Below, in pieces: positions 35,667-44,558 of a stretch of 64,000 nt of DNA; within the stretch, counting starts at the first letter, position 1, and every line of letters begins with the position of its first letter. The notes below the pieces were generated by a model. It had not been told where the DNA came from. It worked only from the letters and a program-made list of their open reading frames with translations, and searched no databases. The stretch spans positions 248,001 to 312,000 of the forward strand of contig NZ_ATXT01000015.1 in NCBI RefSeq assembly GCF_000421825.1. Direction: 5' to 3'. The position numbers and the translations under genes were made by a program. This stretch comes from Humibacter albus DSM 18994. Lineage in GTDB: Bacteria; Actinomycetota; Actinomycetes; Actinomycetales; Microbacteriaceae.

Positions 35667-36935
35667 ATGCCCGCAGCGCTCCCGCGGCTCGCTTTCGTCT
35701 ACAGCGGATTCAACACCGAGGACCCGCCGCTCCTGCTCGCCGAAGCCGCCGAGGGCGTGGCATCCCTTCTCTGGGTTCTCCCGGATGCGCGCGAACTGCC
35801 GCGCGCGGTGCTGCGCATGCTGCGCGGCCTCGGCGACGTCGTCGACGTCTCTTCGCTCCCTGCCGCCGAAGCCGCCGCCGTGCTGGGACAACACGCTCCC
35901 GAAGGAGTGATCTGTTTCAACGACAGCTACCTCGTCTGGGCGGCCGAACTGGCACAGGCACTCGGTCTGCGATCATTCACCCCGGAGACCGCGCACCGCC
36001 TCACGGACAAGCTCGCGCAGCGTCAGGCACTGCGAGATCACGGGCTCCCGACTCCGGGCTTCTGGGATGCCGACGAGCTCGTCGACGCCTCCGCGCTCGA
36101 CACTTCCGCGCTCGACGCTGTGGCACGCGAAGCCGGCTTTCCGCTCGTGCTCAAACCCCGTCAGGGCCACGCCAGCCAAGACGTCGAAGCGATCCGTTCC
36201 GCCGATGAGCTCGCTACGGCGCTGGCGAACGTCACGCGGGGACGGATGCTCGTGGAGAGTTACATCCCGGACCCCACCGACGCACAGACAAGCGCCGGAA
36301 CCGCGCCCTACGTGTCGGTCGAGCTCATGGCCAGTGCGGGCACGATCAGCCTGCTCGGCGTAACGGGACGGCCGCCGTTGGCTCCGCCGTTCCGCGAGAC
36401 CGGGTATCTCTTCCCTGCCGGCCTCTCGTCAGACGTCCGCGAGAAGGCGATCGCCGCCGCGATCGACGCGGCTCGAGCGCTCGGTGTGGAGGACGGTCCA
36501 TTGCACGTCGAGGTGAAGCTGACCGATGACGGGCCTGTCATCATCGAGGTCAACGGCGTCGCCGGTGGCGGCGCCATCCGCGACCTCATGCAGCGTGCGT
36601 TGGGAGTCGACGTCGTGCAGTTGGCGATGCGAGTGGCGATCGGCGAGCAGGTGACGTTCGACGATCTCCCCCGGCCGGTCGACGTGGGTTTTCTGTTCGA
36701 GATCCAGCCCGATGCGGACGCACGGACGATCGTCGCCGTGGACGGGCTCGACACTGTGGCGGACATCCCGGGTGTCGAGCGAGTGATCCCCGGGCTACGA
36801 GCCGGCGAGGAGTTCAGCTGGCGCACCGGAACGCCGGGGTTCATCGCTGCAATCCTCGGCGCGGCACCCGATCACGCCTCGGCGAGTCGGATTCGACAAG
36901 AGTTCTACGATCGGGTCGTCGTCACGGCGAGGTGA
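35667..36935 (+). CDS. ATP-grasp ligase 4
   Basis: 422 residues, with a GGAG ribosome site before the ATG. Features are PRLAFVYSGFNTEDPP at the start, VLKPRQGHASQD, FRETGYLFPAG, and LTDDGPVIIEVNGVAGGG. It is highly similar to ligase 2 along its whole length, including a 44-residue identical block near the N-terminus, while ligase 3 lies between them. Each presumably forms one amide or thioester-derived bond in the pathway; substrates are not readable. Confidence 0.84.
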   Translation: MPAALPRLAFVYSGFNTEDPPLLLAEAAEGVASLLWVLPDARELPRAVLRMLRGLGDVVDVSSLPAAEAAAVLGQHAPEGVICFNDSYLVWAAELAQALGLRSFTPETAHRLTDKLAQRQALRDHGLPTPGFWDADELVDASALDTSALDAVAREAGFPLVLKPRQGHASQDVEAIRSADELATALANVTRGRMLVESYIPDPTDAQTSAGTAPYVSVELMASAGTISLLGVTGRPPLAPPFRETGYLFPAGLSSDVREKAIAAAIDAARALGVEDGPLHVEVKLTDDGPVIIEVNGVAGGGAIRDLMQRALGVDVVQLAMRVAIGEQVTFDDLPRPVDVGFLFEIQPDADARTIVAVDGLDTVADIPGVERVIPGLRAGEEFSWRTGTPGFIAAILGAAPDHASASRIRQEFYDRVVVTAR

Positions 36936-37113
36936 GTGCGGTGACCTGCTCCTTTTCGGTGTGCCCTTCAGCTCGATGAGCGGATTGTGTGCGGTTCCTG
37001 AGGAAGACATAACCTATCGGGGAGCCGTGAACACCGCAGTGCGGATCCGACACGGACAGCAGAATGGACGGCGCGTTCGTCGGACACGTGGAAGGGAATG
37101 CTGTTGAGAGAGT

Positions 37114-38883
37114 GTGCCGGCCCCTCCCGCCGACCATCGGTTGCGGCGCGTAACGGGTCCGCTCATGGGTGAGCGCGTCGAGCTGCGTCACGACGGGATC
37201 GTCGAGGCGCCCACGTGGTTCGGCCCGGCCGAACGTCCGCTGTTCGGCTGGTTCGTCTATCCCGAAGACACGCAGGTCCGCGGTGGGGTGGTGCTGTGCC
37301 AGCCACTCGCCGAAGAGGGCAACATGGCATATCGGACGTTCCGGATGCTGTCTCAGCGGCTCGCGCAGGAAGGGTTCCTGACGCTCCGATTCGACTACGA
37401 CGGCACGGGTGACAGCGCGGGATCGTTCGAGGACGACGATCGCGCGCAGGCGTGGCTGGCCTCCGTCGACCACGCCCTCGATGCCGTCCGCGCCTGCGGA
37501 GTCGACCGCGTGAGCGTGGTCGGCATGCGGCTCGGTGCGACCCTCGCCCATACGGCGCTCGCAAGGTCGTCCACCACGATCGAGCACCTCGTGCTGTGGG
37601 ATCCGGTAGCGATGGGGCGGGCCTTCCTCCGAGAATGGCAGATGGTCCACGCGGCCTGGATCGCGGACGTGGACCGCGCGCCCGAAGGCTGGGTCGAGAC
37701 GCCTTCATACCGCTTCACGCCAGAGGCCGCTGCGGACGTGCGGTCGTTGTCCATCCGTTCGGCGGAGACGCCCGTGGCGGAACGGATGCTCGTTCTGACA
37801 CGCAATGATCGCAAGAAGGATGCGCGCCTGGAGAAGGCGGTCGCCGGCGAGAACGTCGAATGGGCGGAGGTCGATGATCAGGCGAATCTTCTCGACGTCC
37901 CGACGATCAGCGCCGCCGTGCCCCAGGCCGGCCTGTATCGGGTGGTCGAAGAGCTGACGACGACGACTCCTCGCACCACCACGGCCGTCTCGGTGGAGAC
38001 GCAGCCGACCGCGCGGTGGGTGGAGGCCGGTGTCGATCTCGAGGAGTCTGCCGGCTTCTTCGGACGCGACGGCATCCTGTTCGCGATGCAGACGGCATCC
38101 CCCACCACGGATTCGCGGTTGCCTGTCGTGTTGTATCTGAACATCGCCGCGGAGAGGCACGTCGGCGAAGGTCGAAGCTGGCTGACGTTGGCCCGCCGTG
38201 GGGCCGGACAGGGCTTCCGCTCCCTTCGTGCGGATCATTCGGGCGCCGGCGACAGCGGGCTGCATCCTGGGCAGCAGATCGACCGCGTCTGCGACGCATA
38301 CTGGCTGCAGGACGTGCCGGAGCTTGCTGCTGAGCTGTCCGCGCTACCCCGTCCCGACGTCGTCGGTGTGGGTCTCTGCTCCTCAGGGGCGAGCGCTCTG
38401 GAGGCGTTGCAGCGCGACGCGCTTCGGGAAGCCGTGGCGATCAACGTCCCGTTCACGATTCGTGCCGGATCCTCGACGCCCCGCGAGTGGTCGGTGTTCC
38501 ACCGACGCGCCCGTTCGCTGGAGAACCTCGCTGTGCGCCACCGTCGAATCGCGCAGGTTATCGGGCGTGCCTGGAGCGTTCTCGATCCGCGACGCGCTTC
38601 CCTGTGGACGCTGAGGCACGCAGTGAGACGGGGCGGAGACGTGACGCTGATCGCCGGCGACGACGATTCTCTGGATGTGCGCCCGCCTCGCCTGTGGAGC
38701 GCGACGTGGGGCCGGTCGCTGTGGTCTTCCGATCGGTTCCGGGTGCTCCACGCCAAGAACGCCGACCACTCCTTGCGTGTCAGCTCCGGTCAGGACGAGG
38801 CGATGAGGATCATCGGAGACCGCCTCGACGCCATCGCCGCCACCCGGCGCGAGAACGCGGTAGAGCCCGCGGGCTCGCGGTGA
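37114..38883 (+). CDS. Two-domain alpha/beta hydrolase-like protein
   Basis: 589 residues with two alpha/beta-hydrolase-like units. In the first, the nucleophile elbow reads GMRLG (137-141), with Arg in place of Ser, so it is probably not catalytic. In the second it reads GLCSSG (420-425), putting Cys422 at the nucleophile position, with a candidate His552 in NADHSLRV. GMRLGA- and GLC-type elbows occur in hydrolase-like proteins of exosortase/EPS clusters. A Cys nucleophile would fit acyl transfer or off-loading from the carrier protein (inference). The GTG start at 37114 is weakly supported; ATG 37165 is an alternative. Confidence 0.72.
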   Translation: MPAPPADHRLRRVTGPLMGERVELRHDGIVEAPTWFGPAERPLFGWFVYPEDTQVRGGVVLCQPLAEEGNMAYRTFRMLSQRLAQEGFLTLRFDYDGTGDSAGSFEDDDRAQAWLASVDHALDAVRACGVDRVSVVGMRLGATLAHTALARSSTTIEHLVLWDPVAMGRAFLREWQMVHAAWIADVDRAPEGWVETPSYRFTPEAAADVRSLSIRSAETPVAERMLVLTRNDRKKDARLEKAVAGENVEWAEVDDQANLLDVPTISAAVPQAGLYRVVEELTTTTPRTTTAVSVETQPTARWVEAGVDLEESAGFFGRDGILFAMQTASPTTDSRLPVVLYLNIAAERHVGEGRSWLTLARRGAGQGFRSLRADHSGAGDSGLHPGQQIDRVCDAYWLQDVPELAAELSALPRPDVVGVGLCSSGASALEALQRDALREAVAINVPFTIRAGSSTPREWSVFHRRARSLENLAVRHRRIAQVIGRAWSVLDPRRASLWTLRHAVRRGGDVTLIAGDDDSLDVRPPRLWSATWGRSLWSSDRFRVLHAKNADHSLRVSSGQDEAMRIIGDRLDAIAATRRENAVEPAGSR

Positions 38884-38941
38884 TCGACGGCGACCAGGGG
38901 AAGACATCCGTCGGGAGCGCTCCCGCCTTCGACATCTCGAT

Positions 38942-39901
38942 TCAACTTCGAGCGCTCGGGCCTCGGCGAAGCGCGGGCACGAGCGGCCCGGTGGGCGCCA
39001 GCATGACGGCGTAGGCTGCCGGAGCGGCGCACAGCAGCAGCCAGCCCGGGATGCCCGCGGCCAGAGATCCTGCCCGCTCCCCCGAGCCCGCCAGCGCCGC
39101 CGCCGCAGCGACAAGGACCGCACCGAGCCCGGCACAGCAGACGAAGGTCCGCGCCAGCACCGGACGCGAGTCGACCATCGCGACTCGTCGCCAGAAGACG
39201 GCTTGTACGACGCATCCGACGAGGAGTGCAGAGCCGATCACATCACTCGGACGATGCGCCTCGGAGAGGACCGAGCACACCGCGACGCCGATCACCACGG
39301 TGCCACTCCCCCAGGCGAGCCAGATGTGCCATCCGTCGGACGGCGACAGGATGACGGTGACGAGGGCGAGCGCCAGTGCCACGGCGACGTGCCCGCTGGG
39401 GTAACTGTTGCCGACGATGCCGACGACGTCGCCCACGCCCGGACGCGGGAGCAGGAACTTGAGCCCCTCAGCAACCAAGAGAGCCGCTGCGACCAACGCC
39501 GCTGAACTGACGGTGTCGCGCCAACGCCCTCTCAACAGCGCGATCACTCCCAGAATCAGGACGACCGCCGCCAGCACGAACGGCATCGCCTGCCGGAACA
39601 CGGACGCGGCCGCCCCGAAGGGACCGCTGAGCGAGGAGAGCATCCTGAACGAACCGGCATCGAGCCGCTGCCCCTCCGGTGCGAGGACGAACGCCGCATA
39701 GACAACACCGAAGAGCCCGAAGAGGATGCATACCCGCATCACCGTCGTCGACGTCGCGACGTGCGTGCGGTCCGCCTCATCCGCAGAGGCATCAGCGGAG
39801 GGCGTCCCACGAGAGGCCGTCACGACGGATCCGCCGGGAGCTGGTTCGGTCGTGACCGCGTCGCGGGCTCGCCCGTTCTTGCCGTCGTCGACTCCGCTCA
39901 C
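38942..39901 (-). CDS. PAP2-family membrane phosphatase
   Basis: This 319-residue integral membrane protein has the acid-phosphatase triad of motifs: K-FLLPRP, SYPSGH, and SEAHRPSD (catalytic His). Its expected substrate is a lipid phosphate such as undecaprenyl pyrophosphate, so it may recycle the lipid carrier used in EPS synthesis. The N-terminal 50 residues are polar and cytoplasmic. It begins with GTG 39901 exactly 6 nt after GATAAT, so it is probably leaderless. Confidence 0.85.
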   Translation of the reverse strand: MSGVDDGKNGRARDAVTTEPAPGGSVVTASRGTPSADASADEADRTHVATSTTVMRVCILFGLFGVVYAAFVLAPEGQRLDAGSFRMLSSLSGPFGAAASVFRQAMPFVLAAVVLILGVIALLRGRWRDTVSSAALVAAALLVAEGLKFLLPRPGVGDVVGIVGNSYPSGHVAVALALALVTVILSPSDGWHIWLAWGSGTVVIGVAVCSVLSEAHRPSDVIGSALLVGCVVQAVFWRRVAMVDSRPVLARTFVCCAGLGAVLVAAAAALAGSGERAGSLAAGIPGWLLLCAAPAAYAVMLAPTGPLVPALRRGPSARS

Positions 39902-39907
39902 CGCATC

Positions 39908-39913
39908 ATTATC
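39908..39913 (-). promoter_or_regulatory. -10 element of the leaderless PAP2 gene promoter
   Basis: GATAAT on the minus strand, 6 nt, then GTG. No ribosome site. Confidence 0.5.
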
Positions 39914-40036
39914 GCGTGCGCGGATCCATGACCGATCCGCTTCGAGGCGCCCTACTGTTGCCAGCGCGCGCCCTGCCGTTGCCGGCGCGTGCGCGCCGGA
40001 ACAGACGGCGGGCGGGACGCGGCTGCGGCTGCGGCC

Positions 40037-41536
40037 CTAGTACGCCCCGACGGGGTTCACGAGCACCTTCACCGTGCGCCACAGGATGATGAGGTCTCCC
40101 ATCAACGACCAGTTCTCGACGTAGTAGAGGTCGAGCCGCACACTCTCATCCCAGCTCAGATCGCTACGACCGTTGATCTGCCACATACCCGTCAGACCGG
40201 GCTTGATGAACAGCCTCCGATGCACGTGGTGCTCGTAGGCCGCGACCTCGCGCGGCAGCGGAGGCCTCGGTCCCACCAGGCTCATGTCACCGACGAAGAC
40301 GTTCCAGAGTTGCGGCAGTTCGTCGAGGGAGTACTTGCGGAGGATGCGGCCGATGCGCGTGACGCGGGGATCGGACTTCATCTTGAAGAGCAGCCCGGCT
40401 CCCTCGTTGGCCGCGACGAGCTGAGACAGGTCGCTTTCCGACGATGTCACCATGCTGCGGAACTTGTGCATCGTGAACGTGTTGCCATTGCGGCCGACAC
40501 GTTGCTGCGAGAAGAATGCGCCACCGGCGCTGTCCATCCTGACGAGCAGGGCGAGTACGAGGAAGAGCGGCGACAGCACGACGAGTGCAATGCCGGAAAG
40601 CACGATGTCCAATGCGCGCTTGAGCACGTGCTTCGTGCCATCGAACTGCGGGATCTCGACATGGATCAGCGGGAGGCCCTCGACCGGACGAAAGTGGATG
40701 CGCGGGCCGGCGACGTCGGTGAGTCCCGCTGCCAGGACCAGGTCGGTCGCCGCACCCTCGAGCTTCCAGCTCAGGTCCCTCACGAATCCGCGGTCGTCGC
40801 TGGGCTGTCCCGCAAGGATCACCGTGTCGACATGCAGATTCGCGGCCGCCATCGCGAGGTTGGAGAGCTCTGCGACGACGGGCGCGCCCAGGTCCTGTGA
40901 GCTGTCGACCTCGGCCGCATCGGCGATCGCGGCTCCGACGACGTGGTAGGTCGCCCCGCTGTTCCGCTGGAGCTGGTCGATCACATAGGCGACGTCGGAG
41001 GCGGAGCCGCCCACGAGCGCTCGGGAGAGATACCGTCCATTCGCGCGCTGCTTGGACAACCACTGCCGCCACAGCCACCGACTGATCGTCAACGCGGCGA
41101 CACCGATCGGGAGCGTCAGCACGAAGAACCCTCGCGCGATCTCGACCTTGCCCACCAAAAAGACAATGGCCAGGGATCCGAAGGCGAAGGCACTCGCGCT
41201 GACGACCCTCCGATACTCGGTGAACCCGACACCGATCACGCGCGGATCGCGCGTGCGGAATGCGGACAGCAATATCAGCCACGTGGCGACGACGGCCAAC
41301 GTGATGAGCCAGTACAGCTCATCGAGGCCGCCGAGGTCGTCGCTCTTGAATCCGAACCTCAGAACGAAAGCGGCGGCCACCGACGCCGTGACGATGAACG
41401 CGTCGCTCATCACCAGGCGACTGCGGTATGCACGACTCCAGCGCTGCTCCGCCGACAACTGGGAGGAGCGGCTCGTCGAGTGGGTCGCGAACGTGGGCCG
41501 GCCGACAGCGACCGACCGGTCGTGCAGCTCAGTCAT
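40037..41536 (-). CDS. EPS priming polyprenyl glycosylphosphotransferase
   Basis: This 499-residue enzyme starts EPS assembly by moving a sugar-1-phosphate from a nucleotide sugar to undecaprenyl phosphate. The N-terminal half has several membrane helices and a CoA-binding-like domain. The C-terminal catalytic half begins with the membrane helix [19 protein letters not shown] and contains [35 protein letters not shown] and [18 protein letters not shown], all hallmarks of the WbaP/CpsE family. A long structured leader precedes it. Confidence 0.95.
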   Translation of the reverse strand: MTELHDRSVAVGRPTFATHSTSRSSQLSAEQRWSRAYRSRLVMSDAFIVTASVAAAFVLRFGFKSDDLGGLDELYWLITLAVVATWLILLSAFRTRDPRVIGVGFTEYRRVVSASAFAFGSLAIVFLVGKVEIARGFFVLTLPIGVAALTISRWLWRQWLSKQRANGRYLSRALVGGSASDVAYVIDQLQRNSGATYHVVGAAIADAAEVDSSQDLGAPVVAELSNLAMAAANLHVDTVILAGQPSDDRGFVRDLSWKLEGAATDLVLAAGLTDVAGPRIHFRPVEGLPLIHVEIPQFDGTKHVLKRALDIVLSGIALVVLSPLFLVLALLVRMDSAGGAFFSQQRVGRNGNTFTMHKFRSMVTSSESDLSQLVAANEGAGLLFKMKSDPRVTRIGRILRKYSLDELPQLWNVFVGDMSLVGPRPPLPREVAAYEHHVHRRLFIKPGLTGMWQINGRSDLSWDESVRLDLYYVENWSLMGDLIILWRTVKVLVNPVGAY

Positions 41537-41885
41537 GGTTCACGCTCATGACAGGACTGCGCCGCGCATTGCGGCTCATCGAGGCGGCGCACAATTCGGG
41601 TTTGTGCGCCGCCAGGCTCGATGAAGGCACTTCACACCTCCGCCTCGGGTAAGCGGGTACGAGCAGTGAGACTTGCCCGTCTGGGCTTTCGGGGAGCCCT
41701 CGGGAAAGACGAGCAAGCCTCAACTAAGTGAAGTCTATTGAGTACTGAGGATTTCTCATGTCCCTAATTGTGGGCATCCCCCAAGTGGGGACATCCAGAA
41801 AATGGGTGCGGAGGCACCACGGCTCGGCATGGGAGCGAATCCTGTGCCGAGCCCGCTCAGCCCAACGGACGTGGACGGGAGCTGG
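41537..41885. other. 349-bp spacer with a structured leader
   Basis: No gene is seen. The half nearest the glycosyltransferase holds the hairpins of the candidate cis-regulatory RNA. The remainder is AT-richer than surroundings and contains a CCCCCAAGTGGGG palindrome at about 41779-41791. It is a likely promoter and leader region; no -10/-35 pair could be fixed with confidence. Confidence 0.6.
41558..41717 (-). ncRNA. Candidate cis-regulatory leader RNA of the EPS priming gene
   Basis: Reading the minus strand, a nested three-helix stem comes first (pairs 41672-41676/41713-41717, 41678-41682/41707-41711, 41683-41687/41695-41699). Next is a perfect 12-bp hairpin (41583-41594 with 41602-41613) that extends by six more pairs (41577-41582 with 41618-41623) across a 4-nt bulge. 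The downstream arm of that hairpin can instead pair with 41558-41565 (8 bp). This is a mutually exclusive choice about 20-40 nt before the ATG. The layout resembles an aptamer plus expression platform, but no known riboswitch consensus was recognised. Confidence 0.45.
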
Positions 41886-42158
41886 TCAGTTCGAGCGGTG
41901 AGCGCGTCGCCGTGTGACGACGACCGCACCTCCGCCTACGACGACGGCAGCGCCGGCGAGACCGATGAGAGGCCACGATATCGTGCTGCCCGTGTCGGCC
42001 AGTCCTCCATCGGGCACGCTGACCGGGGCGTTGCTGCAGGATGTCTCGCAGGGGTCTACGGGAACGTAACTATCGGCTGCCGCAGCGAGTGGAGCGGAGA
42101 GAGTGACCGCAGCCACCACTCCGAGACCGCCGAGGCACGCCAGAATACGGCGTTTCAT
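41886..42158 (-). CDS. Small LAxTG sortase-anchored surface protein
   Basis: 90 residues from ATG 42156-42158, which has AGGTAGG upstream; a longer frame to 42191 lacks a ribosome site. It has a signal peptide (MKRRILACLGG... to about residue 28), a mature part of only about 25 residues with two cysteines (37 and 41) before the sorting motif, then LADTG (53-57), a hydrophobic helix and the basic tail RRRAHR. LAxTG is the motif preferred by actinobacterial class E sortases. Its function is unknown; it lies between the EPS priming gene and the DUF4012 gene. Confidence 0.8.
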   Translation of the reverse strand: MKRRILACLGGLGVVAAVTLSAPLAAAADSYVPVDPCETSCSNAPVSVPDGGLADTGSTISWPLIGLAGAAVVVGGGAVVVTRRRAHRSN

Positions 42159-42294
42159 TGGTGAGCCTACCTTTTCGGGTTTGGAAGGCAATTTCGGGTA
42201 AACCTCAGTTTATCCTCACCAAGCCGCCGCTCGCACACCCCCGATCGGGTGTGATGTCAGAGGGCGCTTATCCCCAGGCTCCAGAACCCCACGG

Positions 42295-44124
42295 TCAACC
42301 CAGCACGTCGGAGCATCCGAAGGAAACACGCCGCACCGCGGTCGCCCAAACCCCCGGGGTCGACTGCACGTGCGGCGAGCCGGGCGATCCATCTGACAGC
42401 GGTGCCGACAGGAATTGGAAATCGTATGTCGCGCTCTGGCCCGGCGTCAGCTTGACCAGCAGCTGCGCGACGGCGCGGCCCTGGTCTGTGGCGCGCTGGA
42501 CGACGACATCCTTGCCACCGCTTGCCGCTCCGATCGCCACGAAGCCCCGGGGTGCGTACACGGCGACCGTGGTGTGCGTGTCGCCGGCCGGCACGCCCGA
42601 GAGCCCTGCACCCGTGACGTACCAAGGCAGTGAGGTCGCGGCGTCAGCGGGTGCGTCGCTCGAGAGCGTGACGCGCACCAGATAGTTCACCCTGCCGTCG
42701 GCGCGACACTTCGCACTCTGCAGTCCGATGCTGGTGTGCAGGTAATAGTCCATTTTCGCGCCGGTCGCGTCGTTCAGGTAGACACCGAATCGCGATTCGG
42801 CGCCCGAGCTCTCCGGAAGCGAGCCGGCCAAGGTGGTCCCACCGAGGATCGACGGCTCGTGCTTGTGCGCACTCCAGACGAGCACGCGGCGCTCCTCGCT
42901 CGCCCGCGTCAGCGCCGCGAGCATCGCGCCTGAATCGAACTGCCCGCTCGCGACCTTGTCGAAGACGGCTGCTGCAGTCCCCGCGAAGAAGGCATCCTGT
43001 TCCTTCGGCTGGTTGAATCGCGCGTAGGACTCGCTCAACAGCACGTTCACGGCGTTCTCGCTGGTGAGCTGTTCACCATCGCCGAGGTCGACAGGTCCTG
43101 TCGCGTTCAGCAGGTAGCTCAACGCGACGGGGTCCATGGACAGCACGCCGTCCACCTTCGTTCCGTATCGCTTTTCCCACATCGCGCGCACCAGCGCGCC
43201 CGACGTGGCGAAGTCGGGTGTGAGCGTCGTGTCTTGCACCCATTCGCCCGTGATCTCGCCGTACAGCTTCTTCGTCGCTGTCGACAAGGGCCGCACAGGG
43301 CTGGTGAACTGCGGAAAGTCTGACGCGGATGCCTGACTCACCAGCGAGATCCGTCCGTCTTGCGCCCGCAACAGGGCGAGCGCTCCGACGATCCCTCCGG
43401 TCGACCGCGCCTCCGCGTTGTTCTGGATGACCAGCACGTAGTCGCGCGGCCCGTTCGCGCCCAGCATCCCGGGCAGGAGCCGGGCGGCACGGCTCGCGGC
43501 GTCGGTCACCGACCCCGCCTTCTCGAGAGCGGACGTCAGTTTGTCCACGGCGTCGGTGATCACGCCGATCGTGCTCGAGGTGTCGATGCTTCGCACCGTG
43601 TCGAGACCCGACTGCAGCGCGGTGTTCGCGCTCGTCAGAGTGGGCGCCGCCTTCTGGAGCGGCTTCAGCGGCACCCTGCCGTCCACCGGCGTGAAGCTCT
43701 TCAGGTCGATCGTGCCGGCGAGCCGCGTCAGGGGTGTGACCGCGTGGTCCGCCACGTCGGAGGCGGACTCGGCCAGTTTACGGACCGCGGTGAGGTTCGA
43801 GCCGACGAACGGCGTGATCTCCGCCGCCCGCCAGATCGGGTCGCTGGTGTCGTCGCGTGCGACGTGGAGATGTTGCGCCAACGTGCGAGCCGTGGCCGCG
43901 GCACCGTGCGAATCACCGGACGCGATCTGCGACTGGACCCGGTCCACGAGCGGCAGTGCCGCTTCGAGTTCGGACTTGGCCTGGAGCCCACGGACGGCCA
44001 CCCACGCAGCGCACGCGAGCAGCAGCACGACCACGCCGACGATCGACCACCCGATGATGCGCCGCCTCGTGCGCTTCGTCATGCGCGCAGGGGCGGCGGC
44101 CGGACCGGACATGGGGCAATTCAA
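42295..44124 (-). CDS. DUF4012-family membrane-anchored protein
   Basis: 609 residues, with a single N-terminal membrane anchor (about 23-43) and a large extracytoplasmic part. Central sequence RDYVLVIQNNAEARSTGGIVGALALL and DFATSGALVRAMWEKRYGTKVDGVLSMDPVALSYLL match the DUF4012 family, which is frequent in actinobacterial EPS loci. The latter segment resembles LytR-CpsA-Psr-like proteins, so a role in polymer attachment is possible but unproven. It is preceded by a 12-bp inverted repeat. Confidence 0.82.
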   Translation of the reverse strand: MNCPMSGPAAAPARMTKRTRRRIIGWSIVGVVVLLLACAAWVAVRGLQAKSELEAALPLVDRVQSQIASGDSHGAAATARTLAQHLHVARDDTSDPIWRAAEITPFVGSNLTAVRKLAESASDVADHAVTPLTRLAGTIDLKSFTPVDGRVPLKPLQKAAPTLTSANTALQSGLDTVRSIDTSSTIGVITDAVDKLTSALEKAGSVTDAASRAARLLPGMLGANGPRDYVLVIQNNAEARSTGGIVGALALLRAQDGRISLVSQASASDFPQFTSPVRPLSTATKKLYGEITGEWVQDTTLTPDFATSGALVRAMWEKRYGTKVDGVLSMDPVALSYLLNATGPVDLGDGEQLTSENAVNVLLSESYARFNQPKEQDAFFAGTAAAVFDKVASGQFDSGAMLAALTRASEERRVLVWSAHKHEPSILGGTTLAGSLPESSGAESRFGVYLNDATGAKMDYYLHTSIGLQSAKCRADGRVNYLVRVTLSSDAPADAATSLPWYVTGAGLSGVPAGDTHTTVAVYAPRGFVAIGAASGGKDVVVQRATDQGRAVAQLLVKLTPGQSATYDFQFLSAPLSDGSPGSPHVQSTPGVWATAVRRVSFGCSDVLG

Positions 44125-44299
44125 CCAGATGACAGCTGAGCATCACTCATGCGCTCTCTGAGAGTTGGCCGGCATCAAACCCGATGAACAACCCGCCGTG
44201 AGTGGCCGGTCGGCAAGACTGCCGCACTCCCCCTCCCGTGACCACGCCGCGCTCCGTGCCGTCGGCGCCGCCGCGGGGCGACGCTCGGCGACCGTCACC

Positions 44300-44361
44300 C
44301 TCCGCTGTCACAAATGTCGATGCAGTCGCCCCGCGCGAACCCGCCATAAGTGACAGCGGAG
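44300..44361. repeat. 12-bp inverted repeat spaced by 38 nt
   Basis: CTCCGCTGTCAC (44300-44311) and GTGACAGCGGAG (44350-44361) are perfectly complementary, and the pairing resumes as ATG/CAT after two mismatches. It lies about 175 bp upstream of the DUF4012 start. Operator, long hairpin or remnant of a mobile element end are all possible. Confidence 0.55.
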
Positions 44362-44387
44362 CGCCGGAGGGATCTTCCGGCAGCATG

Positions 44388-44558
44388 CACCGAAAGAGGG
44401 GCCGGACCTGACGGCCCGACCCCAGCAGCACACACCGAAAGAGAGGCCGGACCTGACGGCCCAACCCCAGCAGCACACACCGAAAGAGGGGCCGGACCTG
44501 ACGGCCCGACCCCAGCAGCGCACACCGAAAGAGGGGCCGGGCCTGACGGCCCGACCCC
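44388..44558. repeat. Tandem 45-bp repeat, 3.8 copies, each a terminator-like hairpin
   Basis: Copies begin at 44388, 44433, 44478 and 44523, the last being 36 bp. They differ by only a few substitutions. Each contains an arm GGGGCCGG.CC, loop TGAC and arm GGCCCGACCCC, and on the minus strand each is followed by CTTTCGGTGTG. The array begins about 60 bp after the tuf stop. Confidence 0.9.

Noticed and set aside
44295-44525. Minus-strand open frame encoding a repeating 15-residue peptide
   Set aside because: The 45-bp DNA repeat is a multiple of three, so any frame through it stays open. It has no ribosome site, and the repeat is explained by terminator hairpins.
44388-44558. CRISPR array
   Set aside because: The units are directly contiguous with no variable spacers, and no cas genes are present.
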